Assembly: GCA_039714555.1 (NCBI GenBank)
Contig: JBDLJB010000007.1
Location: 44,628-108,627 of the forward strand
Source of the DNA: Namhaeicola sp039714555
Lineage (GTDB): Bacteria; Bacteroidota; Bacteroidia; Flavobacteriales; Flavobacteriaceae
Direction: 5' to 3'
Length of the DNA stretch: 64,000 bases
Shown: positions 16,211 through 25,610 of the stretch, in pieces
Position numbering within the stretch: position 1 is the first letter of the stretch
How the letters are laid out: every line of letters starts with the position of its first letter
Position numbers and translations under genes: made by a program
The notes under the pieces: model-generated
The model's database searches: none
What the model saw: only the letters and a program-made list of their open reading frames with translations
What the model was told of the DNA's origin: nothing

Positions 16211-18136
16211 TTATCTTTTTTTCTTTTTTTGTTGTTCCTGCTGAACTTGTGCTTGTTTCATAGCATCATCTAAACGTTGACGAAAAGCACTTTTTTTCTT
16301 TTCAGGTCTTTTTTTATTTTCCTGAATTTGAGCATGAATTTTATCTTCATCAATAATATAATTCTTAATGATCAACATAATACCTATCGTTAATAAGTTT
16401 GAAATAAAATAGTACAAACTCAAACTACTGGCATAACTATTAAAGAAAAATAACATCATAACAGGAGAAACCCACAACATCATTTTCATCATTTTTTGCA
16501 TATCAGGCATTCCTTCTTGCTGTGGTTGTTGCATACTCATTTGTTGACTTTGTGTCATCTGCATATAAATAAAGATAGCAACAGATGCTAGAATTGGGAA
16601 TAAACTAATATGGTCTCCATAAAAAGGTATATTAAAGGGTAATTTTAATACTTCATCGTAGGCTGATAAATCATCAGCCCATAAAAATCCTTTTTGGCGA
16701 ATATCAATGTTTGACGGAAAAAATCTGAATAAAGCAAAGAAAACCGGCATTTGAATCAATGCAGGAATACACCCAGACAGCGGGCTTACACCTGCTTTTC
16801 GTTGTAATGCCATTGTTTCTTGTTGACGTTTCATGGCATTCTCTTTACCTTTAAATTTTTCATTTACCTCTTCCATTTCAGGTCGTAAAACCTTCATTTT
16901 TGCACTTGATAAATACGATTTATAAACAACAGGCGACATGATAATTCTTACTACTATAGTCAATAAAATTATTACCAAACCATAACTACCTATAAATGAG
17001 CTTAAGAAACCAAAAATTGGCATAAAAACATATTTATTTATCCATCTAAAAATTCCCCACCCTAAACTTACAATTCTATCTAAATTTTTTCCTTCATAAG
17101 CATTTAAAACCTTATAATCTACAGGTCCGTAATACATATTCATAACATAATCCAGTTCACCATTCTTTACTTCTAAAGGAATCTTTGCATGAAATTGTTT
17201 AGTAAAAACAGTATCTATAAATTCATCTTCAACCAAATTATTTGATATTAAACTTGCCTTAGCAAAAGGTTTATCTGTTAATAATACCGATGTGAAAAAT
17301 TGTTGTTTAAAAGCTACCCAATTCACATTTTCTGCCACTTCTTCACTACTATCACTCATAGCATTCATATACTCAAACTCAGTATTTTCAAACAAATAAC
17401 GAATATCAGTATATTGGTTTTCGTATTTTGTACTTTTCTCACTACGAAGTGTTTTTAGTTTCCAGTCTAAATTTATTTCCTGAGAACTATTAATTGCATC
17501 ACTCATGCCCTGTGATCGAACAGCAAAATTAAGCATATAATCTTCGGGCTTTAACTCATAACGGTATTCTAAATATCTATCAGAAGCTACTTTTAATTTC
17601 ATAGAAAGCACCTGATTATCACCATTATTTGTTAATGTTGGTTCAAAATATAAATCTTTTGTCTGTAGATTTCTATTGTCTTGCGTAGCAAATTTAACAT
17701 TGAAAGAAGCATTGTCATCCTTGACCAAATAAAGTGGTAATTTGTTATAGGTTTTGTATTTTTTTAATAAAACTTCTGTTATTTGTCCACCTAAATTTGA
17801 AACTTTTATTTTTACAAGATCATTTTCAATTATTGTTTCTACATCTTTAGCTGATGGTAAACTAGCACTATATGCAAACACTCCCAATTTGTTAGAAGCT
17901 TGAACTAAAGCTAATGAATCTGTTGGCTGTGCTATAATCGTATCTTGAGTTACCTCCGGTTTATTTTGTGATTCAATAGCTTCTTGTACTTTTTTTATTG
18001 AATCTTGTACTTGTTCGGTTTTTTGTTTTGCAAGCTCCTCTGGTGTAGGTTGATTACTATAAAAATACCAAAGCATTATCGCAGCTAACAATACAAATCC
18101 AATTAGTGAATTAATATCAAATTTCTTTTCTTCCAT
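16211..18136 (-). CDS. yidC: Membrane protein insertase YidC
   Basis: 641 residues. Inserts proteins into the inner membrane, alone or with SecYEG. The N-terminal helix (LIGFVLLAAIMLWYFY) is followed by a Gln/Glu-rich linker and the large periplasmic beta domain. Next come the five-helix core with YGLVIILLTIVVRIIMSPVV, the cytoplasmic coiled-coil loop (RPEMEEVNEKFKGKENAMK) and GVSPLSGCIPALIQMPVFFA, and a basic, Gln-rich tail. A -7 box TACTTTTG lies upstream on the minus strand at 18182-18189. Length and order are normal for Bacteroidota. Confidence 0.96.
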   Translation of the reverse strand: MEEKKFDINSLIGFVLLAAIMLWYFYSNQPTPEELAKQKTEQVQDSIKKVQEAIESQNKPEVTQDTIIAQPTDSLALVQASNKLGVFAYSASLPSAKDVETIIENDLVKIKVSNLGGQITEVLLKKYKTYNKLPLYLVKDDNASFNVKFATQDNRNLQTKDLYFEPTLTNNGDNQVLSMKLKVASDRYLEYRYELKPEDYMLNFAVRSQGMSDAINSSQEINLDWKLKTLRSEKSTKYENQYTDIRYLFENTEFEYMNAMSDSSEEVAENVNWVAFKQQFFTSVLLTDKPFAKASLISNNLVEDEFIDTVFTKQFHAKIPLEVKNGELDYVMNMYYGPVDYKVLNAYEGKNLDRIVSLGWGIFRWINKYVFMPIFGFLSSFIGSYGLVIILLTIVVRIIMSPVVYKSYLSSAKMKVLRPEMEEVNEKFKGKENAMKRQQETMALQRKAGVSPLSGCIPALIQMPVFFALFRFFPSNIDIRQKGFLWADDLSAYDEVLKLPFNIPFYGDHISLFPILASVAIFIYMQMTQSQQMSMQQPQQEGMPDMQKMMKMMLWVSPVMMLFFFNSYASSLSLYYFISNLLTIGIMLIIKNYIIDEDKIHAQIQENKKRPEKKKSAFRQRLDDAMKQAQVQQEQQKKKKR

Positions 18137-18255
18137 TCTTTATCAGCTTAATTGCCTTTTTTATAAATTCTTAAACGTGTGCAAAAGTAGTAAAAACGAG
18201 GAAACTAATTTTAAAAAATATCAATCAATATTCAATTTTAGAATACATCTTTAAA

Positions 18256-18729
18256 TTATTCGTGATGATAAGGTTCATTTTTTAAAATAGTAAAGGCTCT
18301 GTAGATTTGCTCGATGATAAATAAACGGATCATTTGGTGTGAAAATGTCATTTTTGAAAGTGATATTTTTCCTACTGCTTTTTGACATATTTTATCTGAA
18401 AAACCGTACGGACCACCAATAACTAACACCAACTGTTTTATTCCAATATTCATTTTTTTTTGAAGAAATCTTGAAAATTCGATTGAACGAAACTCATGAC
18501 CCTTTTCATCAAATAAAACCAATTGGTCAGTGGGTGCTATTTTTTTTAAAATAAGTTCACCTTCTTTTGCTTTTTGTTCTTTTTCTGATAAATTTTTTGA
18601 ATTCTTAATATCAGGAATAATTTCAAATTCAAATTTAATATAATGTTTTAATCTCAATTCATATGTTTTAATTAGATTTTGTAGATTCTTATCATCTGTT
18701 TTACCTATAGCCAATAGTTTGATCTTCAT
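18256..18729 (-). CDS. rlmH: 23S rRNA (pseudouridine1915-N3)-methyltransferase
   Basis: 157 residues, the normal RlmH length. This SPOUT-class enzyme methylates m3-psi1915 in helix 69 of 23S rRNA on the 70S ribosome. Family motifs: MKIKLLAIGK at the start, LFDEKGHEFRS, LVLVIGGPYGFS (knot and SAM site), and the conserved C-terminus SLSKMTFSHQMIRLFIIEQI with ILKNEPYHHE. It is divergent from nadC. Confidence 0.97.
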   Translation of the reverse strand: MKIKLLAIGKTDDKNLQNLIKTYELRLKHYIKFEFEIIPDIKNSKNLSEKEQKAKEGELILKKIAPTDQLVLFDEKGHEFRSIEFSRFLQKKMNIGIKQLVLVIGGPYGFSDKICQKAVGKISLSKMTFSHQMIRLFIIEQIYRAFTILKNEPYHHE

Positions 18730-18844
18730 TGCTTTATTTGATTAGTTATCTATATAAGTACAAGAATAACTTCATTAACTCCATTTACATTAAGTATCAA
18801 ATGTAAATCAATTTTTTAAGTTATTTTTGTAATATTAAAAAATA

Positions 18845-19708
18845 ATGATCATGATAAGCAAAGAACAATTCGAAAAAGAATTACAAATAATAATTAAAAA
18901 TGGTATAAGAGAAGATATTGGAGAAGGTGATCACAGTTCTTTAGCCTGTATCCCAAAAGATGCGAAAGGACAAGCCAAACTTTTGGTTAAAGAAAAAGGT
19001 GTTATTGCCGGAATTGAATTTGCTAAAATGATTTTTGCTGAAATAGATAAAGATCTAAAAATTGAAACTTTTTTAACAGATGGTGATAAAGTAAAGGTTG
19101 GTGATATTGCTTTTTTTGTTACAGGCAACTCACAATCAATATTAAAAGCTGAGCGATTCGTTCTTAATTCTATGCAAAGAATGAGTGCAATTGCTAAGAA
19201 AACAAGAAAATTTACTAAATTATTAAAAGGAACCAAAACTAAAGTTCTTGATACTAGAAAAACAACACCCGGGATAAGAGCTCTAGAAAAATGGGCTGTT
19301 AAAATTGGCGGTGGTGAAAATCATCGTTTTGCTTTATACGATATGATCATGCTTAAAGATAATCATATTGATTTTGCCGGAGGTGTTAACGAAGCCATTG
19401 AAAAGACAAAAGCCTATTTAAAAGATAATCAATTAGATCTAAAAATTATTGTTGAAGCCCGTAGTTTACAAGAAATTGAAACGATATTAAAACACGATGG
19501 AATTCACAGAATTCTAATCGATAATTTTAATTATCAAGATACCGAAAAAGCTGTTGACCTAATTGGAGATAAATGCCAAACCGAATCATCTGGTGGTATT
19601 ACTTTAGAAACAGCGCGCGCTTATGCTGAATGTGGTGTTGATTATATTTCATCAGGTGCTATAACACACTCGGTAAGTAATATGGATTTGAGTTTAAAAG
19701 CTATGTGA
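18845..19708 (+). CDS. nadC: Nicotinate-nucleotide pyrophosphorylase (carboxylating)
   Basis: 287 residues. Converts quinolinate and PRPP to nicotinate mononucleotide in NAD synthesis. Motifs: DTRKTTPGIRALEKWAV, the active-site region KIGGGENHRFALYDMIMLKDNH, IIVEARSL, and ESSGGITLETARAYAECGVD for phosphate binding. Two ATGs at 18845 and 18851 are both usable. A -7 box TATTTTTG at 18822-18829 suggests a very short leader. nadA and nadB are not in the window. Confidence 0.96.
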   Translation: MIMISKEQFEKELQIIIKNGIREDIGEGDHSSLACIPKDAKGQAKLLVKEKGVIAGIEFAKMIFAEIDKDLKIETFLTDGDKVKVGDIAFFVTGNSQSILKAERFVLNSMQRMSAIAKKTRKFTKLLKGTKTKVLDTRKTTPGIRALEKWAVKIGGGENHRFALYDMIMLKDNHIDFAGGVNEAIEKTKAYLKDNQLDLKIIVEARSLQEIETILKHDGIHRILIDNFNYQDTEKAVDLIGDKCQTESSGGITLETARAYAECGVDYISSGAITHSVSNMDLSLKAM

Positions 19709-19816
19709 TCTTGCTTGTTAGTTCTGTTGGTTGGTTATTATTTTTAGTATTAAATATTACCTTTTAAATACTATTCAGAAGTTTATCAAATTAGAAACCA
19801 TTATCTAACAACTATT

Positions 19817-20464
19817 TTACTTATTACTATCCTTTAGCATGGGTACAAATCTAAAATCACCAAATTCACGCTTATCAAATTCTTTTTCACCTTTACGTGT
19901 ATAAAGTGTCATAATTTGAGTGTTTTCTCCAACAGGGATTACCAGCCTACCTCCTATTTTTAACTGACTTAACAATGGCTTAGGAACAATTGGTGCACCG
20001 GCCGTAACAATAATTCCATCAAATGGAGCGTTTTCCGGCATACCTAAATAACCATCACCAAAAACCAGTTTTTTAGGTACATATCCAACCTTGGGTAAGA
20101 ATTTTTTTGCTAGTAAATACAGTTCTTTTTGTCGCTCTATACTATAAACCTCAGCTTTTAATTCAATTAAAATAGCGGTTTGATAACCTGATCCTGTACC
20201 AATTTCTAAAATTTTATCATTGGGTTTTACTTGTAATAATTCTGTTTGAAATGCAACTGTATAGGGTTGCGATATTGTTTGCTCAGCAGCAATTGGAAAT
20301 GGTTTATCCTGATATGCAAAATCAATAAAACCTGAATCCATAAATAAATGCCTGGGTACCTTGCTAATAGCATCAAGCACTGAAACATCATTGATCCCTT
20401 TGGCTTTTATTGTTGTAACTAATTGGTTTCTAAGCCCTTTATGTTTGGGTAAATCTTTTATCAT
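19817..20464 (-). CDS. pcm: Protein-L-isoaspartate O-methyltransferase
   Basis: 215 residues. Methylates isoaspartyl residues in aged proteins using SAM to start their repair. Motifs: VPRHLFMDSGFIDFAY, ISQPYTVAFQTELL, and the SAM loop EIGTGSGYQTAIL, then FDGIIVTAGAP and GGRLVIPVG. The length is standard. It is convergent with nadC across about 108 bases without a clear terminator, and divergent from the oxidoreductase gene. Confidence 0.95.
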   Translation of the reverse strand: MIKDLPKHKGLRNQLVTTIKAKGINDVSVLDAISKVPRHLFMDSGFIDFAYQDKPFPIAAEQTISQPYTVAFQTELLQVKPNDKILEIGTGSGYQTAILIELKAEVYSIERQKELYLLAKKFLPKVGYVPKKLVFGDGYLGMPENAPFDGIIVTAGAPIVPKPLLSQLKIGGRLVIPVGENTQIMTLYTRKGEKEFDKREFGDFRFVPMLKDSNK

Positions 20465-20548
20465 ACGATTTCAAAAATAGGTAATTATTATTACTAAAAA
20501 AACCAAATACAATATCATATTTTGTATTTTTGAATAAAAATATTTTTT

Positions 20549-21508
20549 ATGTTAAAAGCAGGTGTTTTAGGTGCAGGTCATTTAGGAAAAATTCATTTAA
20601 AATTATTATCTCAATCTCCAAAATATAAATTGGTTGGTTTTTATGACCCAAATAAAAATAATGCTCAGGAAGTAGCAAAAGAATTTGGTTACCATTATTT
20701 TAATTCAATAGATGAATTGGTTGAAGCTGTTGATATTGTTGATATTGTAACTCCAACTCTAAATCATTTTGATTGTGCTAAAACTGCTATTATAAATGGC
20801 AAGCACATATTTATTGAAAAACCAATAACTAAAACTGTAACTGAAGCAGAACAATTAGACAAATTGATTAAAAAGCATAATGTTAAAGGTCAGGTTGGCC
20901 ATGTTGAAAGATTTAATCCTGCATATACAGCTGTAAGAGAAACCATTGAAAACCCTATGTTTATTGAAACGCATCGATTGGCTGAATTTAATCCTCGTGG
21001 CACTGATGTTCCTGTTGTTCTCGATCTAATGATTCATGATATTGATATAATTTTGAGTGTTGTTAATTCAAAAGTAAAAAACATTCATGCAAGTGGTGTT
21101 TCAGTTATTAGTGAAACTCCTGATATTACCAATGCAAGAATTGAATTTGAAAATGGTTGTGTAGCCAATTTAACTGCCAGCAGAATATCGATGAAAAATA
21201 TGCGTAAATCTCGATTTTTTCAAAAAGATGCCTATATCTCAGTTGATTTTTTAGATAAGAAAAGTGAAGTTGTAAAAATGAAAGATGTACCCGAAAATCC
21301 TGATGAATTTGCTATGATTTTACAAAATGCCGAAGGTGTTAAAAAACAAATCTATTTTGAAAACCCTGATATAGAACAAAACAATGCCATTCTAGATGAA
21401 CTGGAATCGTTTGCAAAAGCAATTCAAAATAATACTACACCAATTGTTTCCTTATTTCAAGGAACTGAAGCTTTGCGTGTAGCACAAGAAATTATCAACA
21501 AATTATAG
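20549..21508 (+). CDS. Gfo/Idh/MocA-family oxidoreductase
   Basis: 319 residues. The N-terminal Rossmann fold begins GVLGAGHLGKIHLKLL (NAD(P) binding). It has the family EKP motif (IFIEKPITKT) with the catalytic lysine, then VGHVERFNPAYTAV and the C-terminal substrate domain with MIHDIDIIL, which supplies the conserved Asp/His. These enzymes oxidise or reduce sugars and related compounds. A -7 box TATTTTTG lies at 20525-20532. Its pairing with the downstream dehydrogenase, 34 bases away, suggests cotranscription; the substrate is unknown. Confidence 0.88.
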   Translation: MLKAGVLGAGHLGKIHLKLLSQSPKYKLVGFYDPNKNNAQEVAKEFGYHYFNSIDELVEAVDIVDIVTPTLNHFDCAKTAIINGKHIFIEKPITKTVTEAEQLDKLIKKHNVKGQVGHVERFNPAYTAVRETIENPMFIETHRLAEFNPRGTDVPVVLDLMIHDIDIILSVVNSKVKNIHASGVSVISETPDITNARIEFENGCVANLTASRISMKNMRKSRFFQKDAYISVDFLDKKSEVVKMKDVPENPDEFAMILQNAEGVKKQIYFENPDIEQNNAILDELESFAKAIQNNTTPIVSLFQGTEALRVAQEIINKL

Positions 21509-21542
21509 TATTATTTTCAAATAATCATAAACATATAAACAA

Positions 21543-22430
21543 ATGAGAAATATAGCAATAATAGGTGCTGGAACTATGGGTAATGGAATTGCCCATGTTT
21601 TTGCGCAAAATGGTTTTCAGGTAAATTTAATTGATATTTCACAAAATGCACTTGAAAGGGCTTTATCAACAATCAATAAGAATCTTGAGCGTTTGCTGAA
21701 TAAAGAAAGAATTACTTCAGAAACCAAAGATAAAACTCTAAAAAATATAACAACCTTTAACACTATTGCAGAAGGAGTAAAAAATGTTGATCTTGTTATT
21801 GAAGCTGCCACCGAAAATGAAAAAATTAAGCTTGATATTTTTAAACAAATTGATAAAGAAGCTCCTGAAAATTGTATTTTAGCAAGTAATACTTCTTCAA
21901 TTTCTATCACAAAGATTGCAGCTGTTACTTCTAGACCTGATCAAGTTATTGGTATGCATTTTATGAATCCTGTACCTATTATGAAATTGGTTGAGATCAT
22001 TAGAGGATATTCTACAAGTGATGATGTTACAAAAACCATTATGGATCTTTCAAAAGAATTAAAAAAAATTCCTGTAGAAGTAAATGATTATCCGGGTTTT
22101 ATAGCCAATCGTATTTTAATGCCTATGCTAAATGAAGCTATTTATGCATTATACGAAAATGTGGCTGGTGTTTATGAAATTGATACAGTCATGAAATTAG
22201 GTATGGCGCATCCAATGGGTCCATTACAATTAGCTGATTTTATTGGACTTGATATTTGCTTATCAATACTCAATGTATTGTATGAAGGTTTTGGAAATCC
22301 AAAATATGCTCCATGTCCATTATTGGTCAATATGGTTGCAGCAGGTAAATTAGGTGTTAAATCTGGTGAAGGGTTTTATGACTATAGTGAAAGCAGAAAA
22401 GCTGAGAATATTTCAAAACAGTTTGCATAA
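21543..22430 (+). CDS. 3-hydroxyacyl-CoA (3-hydroxybutyryl-CoA) dehydrogenase
   Basis: 295 residues, the single-domain-pair form (hbd/PaaH type) without a fused enoyl-CoA hydratase. The N-terminal NAD fold is IAIIGAGTMGNGIAHVFAQNG. Catalytic motifs are SNTSSISITKIA, MHFMNPVPIMKLVEI (catalytic His with NP) and DYPGFIANRILMPMLNEAI. The C-terminal helices contain MAHPMGPLQLADFIGLD. It oxidises (S)-3-hydroxyacyl-CoA in beta-oxidation or butanoate metabolism. It ends at a bidirectional terminator. Confidence 0.93.
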   Translation: MRNIAIIGAGTMGNGIAHVFAQNGFQVNLIDISQNALERALSTINKNLERLLNKERITSETKDKTLKNITTFNTIAEGVKNVDLVIEAATENEKIKLDIFKQIDKEAPENCILASNTSSISITKIAAVTSRPDQVIGMHFMNPVPIMKLVEIIRGYSTSDDVTKTIMDLSKELKKIPVEVNDYPGFIANRILMPMLNEAIYALYENVAGVYEIDTVMKLGMAHPMGPLQLADFIGLDICLSILNVLYEGFGNPKYAPCPLLVNMVAAGKLGVKSGEGFYDYSESRKAENISKQFA

Positions 22431-22436
22431 AAAAAC

Positions 22437-22465
22437 TCTGCCAAAGTTTTTTAGACTTTGGCAGA
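22437..22465. terminator. Bidirectional terminator
   Basis: TCTGCCAAAGT 22437-22447 pairs with ACTTTGGCAGA 22455-22465 (11 bp). It has an A-run to the left (T-run on minus) and TAAAATTTTT to the right. It serves the dehydrogenase gene and the convergent coiled-coil gene. Confidence 0.9.
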
Positions 22466-22473
22466 TAAAATTT

Positions 22474-22854
22474 TTATAACCACTTTAAAAAATAATCCAT
22501 TAACTCTTCTTTGAGTTCATAATGAAGTTTGATATAGGTTTTCATATCATCTTTTAGTGAAGTTTGTTGATTTCTTAATCTTCCATCAATTTCTTCACTT
22601 AAATCTACGGCTTCAACAATCCGTCTTTTCATTCTAATTCTTTGTAATAATCGTCCAATAACTTCTTTTTCACGAATTATTCTATTTTGATACCCTTCCA
22701 AAGGAGCCATTGCTTTATTACCTAAATTACGTTTAGCAACTTCTTCTAATTTTCTTTCAAATTTCTCCATTTCATCACGGTGAAATCTTAGCTCTTTTTT
22801 CCAGACTTTTAAATTAAATTTTAAATCACTTAAATAAACAATCTTTGTCTCCAT
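22474..22854 (-). CDS. Small coiled-coil protein, unknown function
   Basis: 126 residues, very rich in charged residues (Glu, Lys, Arg) and almost entirely helical by appearance. Heptad-like stretches such as WKKELRFHRDEMEKFERKLE and IGRLLQRIRMKRRIVEAV suggest a coiled coil or helical bundle. There is no signal peptide or membrane segment, so it is probably cytoplasmic. I do not recognise a family. It has a terminator and lies 110 bases from nnr on the same strand, so it may be its own unit. Confidence 0.7.
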   Translation of the reverse strand: METKIVYLSDLKFNLKVWKKELRFHRDEMEKFERKLEEVAKRNLGNKAMAPLEGYQNRIIREKEVIGRLLQRIRMKRRIVEAVDLSEEIDGRLRNQQTSLKDDMKTYIKLHYELKEELMDYFLKWL

Positions 22855-22964
22855 ACGTTAATCGTTTTTAATTTTAATAACCCTATAAATTTCACTAAAA
22901 TATTTGACATAGGGAGTGATAAAGCTCATTTTTTTTTAATATTTAACAAATACTTATAATTCTA

Positions 22965-24485
22965 TTAAATTTCTTTGATTACTTCAGCAAAAAAATCATA
23001 AATATCTGAAGCTGTAAAAGTTTCCACAGTATAATTATTTTGCAAAGCAATATCAGCAGTTCTTCCGTGAATATATACAGCAAACTTAACTGCATCCAAA
23101 GCATTGTAACCCTGGGCTATTAAACCTGTAATAATTCCTGTAAGAACATCTCCACTACCTCCTGTTGCCAATGCAGGATTTCCTGTACTATTAAAATATA
23201 ACTTTTGTTGATAAGCTACTACAGTATTGGCTCCTTTTAGAACAACAATACAATTATATTTGTTTGAAAAGGTTAAAAGTTTCTCTAATTTTTCATAATC
23301 ATTCTTCCATTTCCCAACCAATCTTTCGAATTCTTTAGGATGAGGCGTTAAAACAGTTTCCTTAGGTAAAAGTTTTAATTGTTCTTTGTTCATTGATAAA
23401 ATATTTAAACCATCTGCATCAATCACTAAATGTTTAATATTAGATTTTAAAAATTTAATAAACCCATTGGTTGTCTTTGAACTTGTTCCTAAACCCATAC
23501 CAATTCCAATTACAGTAGGTTTGGTTTTAAAATTAAAGAATTGTAGCTCTTTTTCATCATCAACCTCTGTCATAACTTCTGGAATTGTAGTTTGAATAAT
23601 TTGATAGCCACATTTAGGAACATAGGCAGAAACCAAACCGCTACCAATTTTTAAAGCTGCTTTTGATGCTAATACTACTGCTCCTATTTTACCAAAACTT
23701 CCACCTACTAATAAACTATGACCAAAAGTACCCTTATGAGAAAATTTTGAACGTGGTTTATAGATCTTATTTATTTCATTTTTTGTAATCAAAAAATAAT
23801 CTGCCTCAATACTTTTAATAAAATCCTGATCTAAACCAATATTCAATAAATGCCAATCTCCATAAAATTCTTCATTATCTGGAAGTAAAAATGCTAATTT
23901 TGGATTTTGGAATGTAAGTGTAACATTGGCTTTTACTATAGCGTTCTTATCAAACGTAGCTACAATATTTGAATCACCAATATTTAATGCAGGTAAGCCT
24001 GAAGGAAAATCAATTGCAATAATCTTCGCTTCTGAATTATTTATATTTTGGATAATCTCTTTAACAAAACCTTGAGGAGGTCTTGTTAACCCTATACCAA
24101 AAATTGCATCAATAATTACTTCAAATTCTGAAATTTCAAAATTGTAATGAAGATGGGTCAGATCAATTGGTTTATGATGAAGTTCAATCAACCTGTTATA
24201 ATTTATTAAAAAATCATCACTCCTTTTAATACTAAAGTTTACTATATAAGTTTTTACTTTAAACCCTAATTGCAACAATCTTCTGGCAATTACCAAACCA
24301 TCACCTCCATTATTGCCAACACCACAGAATACATGAATAGTGTTTTGATAATCATTTAAAAAATTATTGATCCAATCAGTACAAACCTCTGCAGCTTGTT
24401 CCATTAAATCAACAGATAAAATATTAAGATTTTTTATAGTAGCCTGATCGGCTTTGTAAATTTGTTTTACAGAAAGGATTTTCAT
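22965..24485 (-). CDS. nnr: Bifunctional NAD(P)HX epimerase / dehydratase
   Basis: 506 residues. Repairs hydrated NAD(P)H. The N-terminal YjeF epimerase domain has DLMEQAAEVC, CGVGNNGGDGLVIARRLL and DAIFGIGLTRPP. The C-terminal ribokinase-like dehydratase domain uses ADP or ATP and has GHSLLVGGSFGKIGAVVLAS, VIGIGMGLG, LTPHPKEFERLVG and the catalytic NPALATGGSGDVLTGIITGL. The fused order is the usual bacterial one. A palindrome (TAGTAAA-ATA-TTTACTA, 24485-24501) ends at the start codon and could mask it in the mRNA. Confidence 0.95.
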   Translation of the reverse strand: MKILSVKQIYKADQATIKNLNILSVDLMEQAAEVCTDWINNFLNDYQNTIHVFCGVGNNGGDGLVIARRLLQLGFKVKTYIVNFSIKRSDDFLINYNRLIELHHKPIDLTHLHYNFEISEFEVIIDAIFGIGLTRPPQGFVKEIIQNINNSEAKIIAIDFPSGLPALNIGDSNIVATFDKNAIVKANVTLTFQNPKLAFLLPDNEEFYGDWHLLNIGLDQDFIKSIEADYFLITKNEINKIYKPRSKFSHKGTFGHSLLVGGSFGKIGAVVLASKAALKIGSGLVSAYVPKCGYQIIQTTIPEVMTEVDDEKELQFFNFKTKPTVIGIGMGLGTSSKTTNGFIKFLKSNIKHLVIDADGLNILSMNKEQLKLLPKETVLTPHPKEFERLVGKWKNDYEKLEKLLTFSNKYNCIVVLKGANTVVAYQQKLYFNSTGNPALATGGSGDVLTGIITGLIAQGYNALDAVKFAVYIHGRTADIALQNNYTVETFTASDIYDFFAEVIKEI

Positions 24486-24542
24486 AGTAAAATATTTACT
24501 ATAAAAATACTAATATACGTTAATTAAAACAAGAATTAAATA

Positions 24543-25502
24543 TTATCCTCTATACTCGCCCATATTGGCATATTTTTCCATTCTTTTCTCAACTAAATTT
24601 TTAATTGAAAGCTTTTTTAATTCCCCAAAAGCTTTAAGAATTGCCATTTCAACTGATTTATATGCTTGTTCTCTATCGGAATGAGCGCCACCTAATGGTT
24701 CTCTAATTATACCATCAATTAATTTCAGCCTTTTCATATCTTTTGCTGTAAGTTTTAAAGCTTCGGCAGCAATTTCTTTGTATTCCCAGCTACGCCATAA
24801 AATTGAAGAACAAGATTCAGGTGAAATTACTGAATACCAAGTATTTTCAAGCATATAAACTCTATCACCAACTCCTATACCCAAAGCACCCCCCGAAGCA
24901 CCTTCACCAATAACAATGGTTATAATAGGCGTTTTTAACTTGGTCATTTCAAATATATTTCTTGCAATCGCTTCTCCTTGTCCTCTTTCTTCGGCTTCCA
25001 GGCCCGGATAAGCTCCAGGAGTATCTAATAAAGTTACAACCGGAATGCCAAATTTTTCGGCCATCTTCATTAACCTCAATGCTTTTCGATAACCTTCCGG
25101 ATTTGACATACCAAAATTTCTATACTGACGAGTTTTGGTATTATATCCTTTTTGTTGACCTATAAACATAAATGACTGGTCTCCTATTTTACCTAAACCA
25201 CCAATCATAGCTTTATCATCTTTTACATTTCTATCACCGTGAAGTTCCATGAATGTACCCTGAGTTATATTATTAATAAAATCAAGGGTATAAGGTCGAG
25301 ATGGATGACGAGATAATTGAACTCTTTGCCAAGGTGTAAGTGTACTAAAAATTTGTTTTTTAGTATCATTGAGTTTATTTTCTATTTGTCTACATGTTTC
25401 TGTTACATCAACGTCACTTTTTTCACCAATTAAAATACATTCATTTAGTTGATCTTCTAACTCTTTTATCGGCAATTCAAAGTCTAAATATTCCATATTC
25501 AA
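24543..25502 (-). CDS. accA: Acetyl-CoA carboxylase carboxyltransferase, alpha subunit
   Basis: 319 residues. With AccD it transfers CO2 from carboxybiotin to acetyl-CoA to give malonyl-CoA for fatty-acid synthesis. Motifs: FELPIKELEDQL at the start, RHPSRPYTLDFI, ELHGDRNVKDD, FGMSNPEGYRKALRLMKMA, LLDTPGAYPGLEAEERGQGE, and GEGASGGALGIGVGD for the oxyanion site. The length is standard. A -7 box (TATATTTG on the minus strand) lies at 25568-25575. Confidence 0.97.
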   Translation of the reverse strand: MNMEYLDFELPIKELEDQLNECILIGEKSDVDVTETCRQIENKLNDTKKQIFSTLTPWQRVQLSRHPSRPYTLDFINNITQGTFMELHGDRNVKDDKAMIGGLGKIGDQSFMFIGQQKGYNTKTRQYRNFGMSNPEGYRKALRLMKMAEKFGIPVVTLLDTPGAYPGLEAEERGQGEAIARNIFEMTKLKTPIITIVIGEGASGGALGIGVGDRVYMLENTWYSVISPESCSSILWRSWEYKEIAAEALKLTAKDMKRLKLIDGIIREPLGGAHSDREQAYKSVEMAILKAFGELKKLSIKNLVEKRMEKYANMGEYRG

Positions 25503-25610
25503 TGAGTTAATAATTTAAAAATAAAATTTAAATAAAAAAACAGTCTGCTAGTCTTCCAATATATTTACAAATATAAAAACTTTGGTCAGATAATATTTAT
25601 GCAATGGCAA

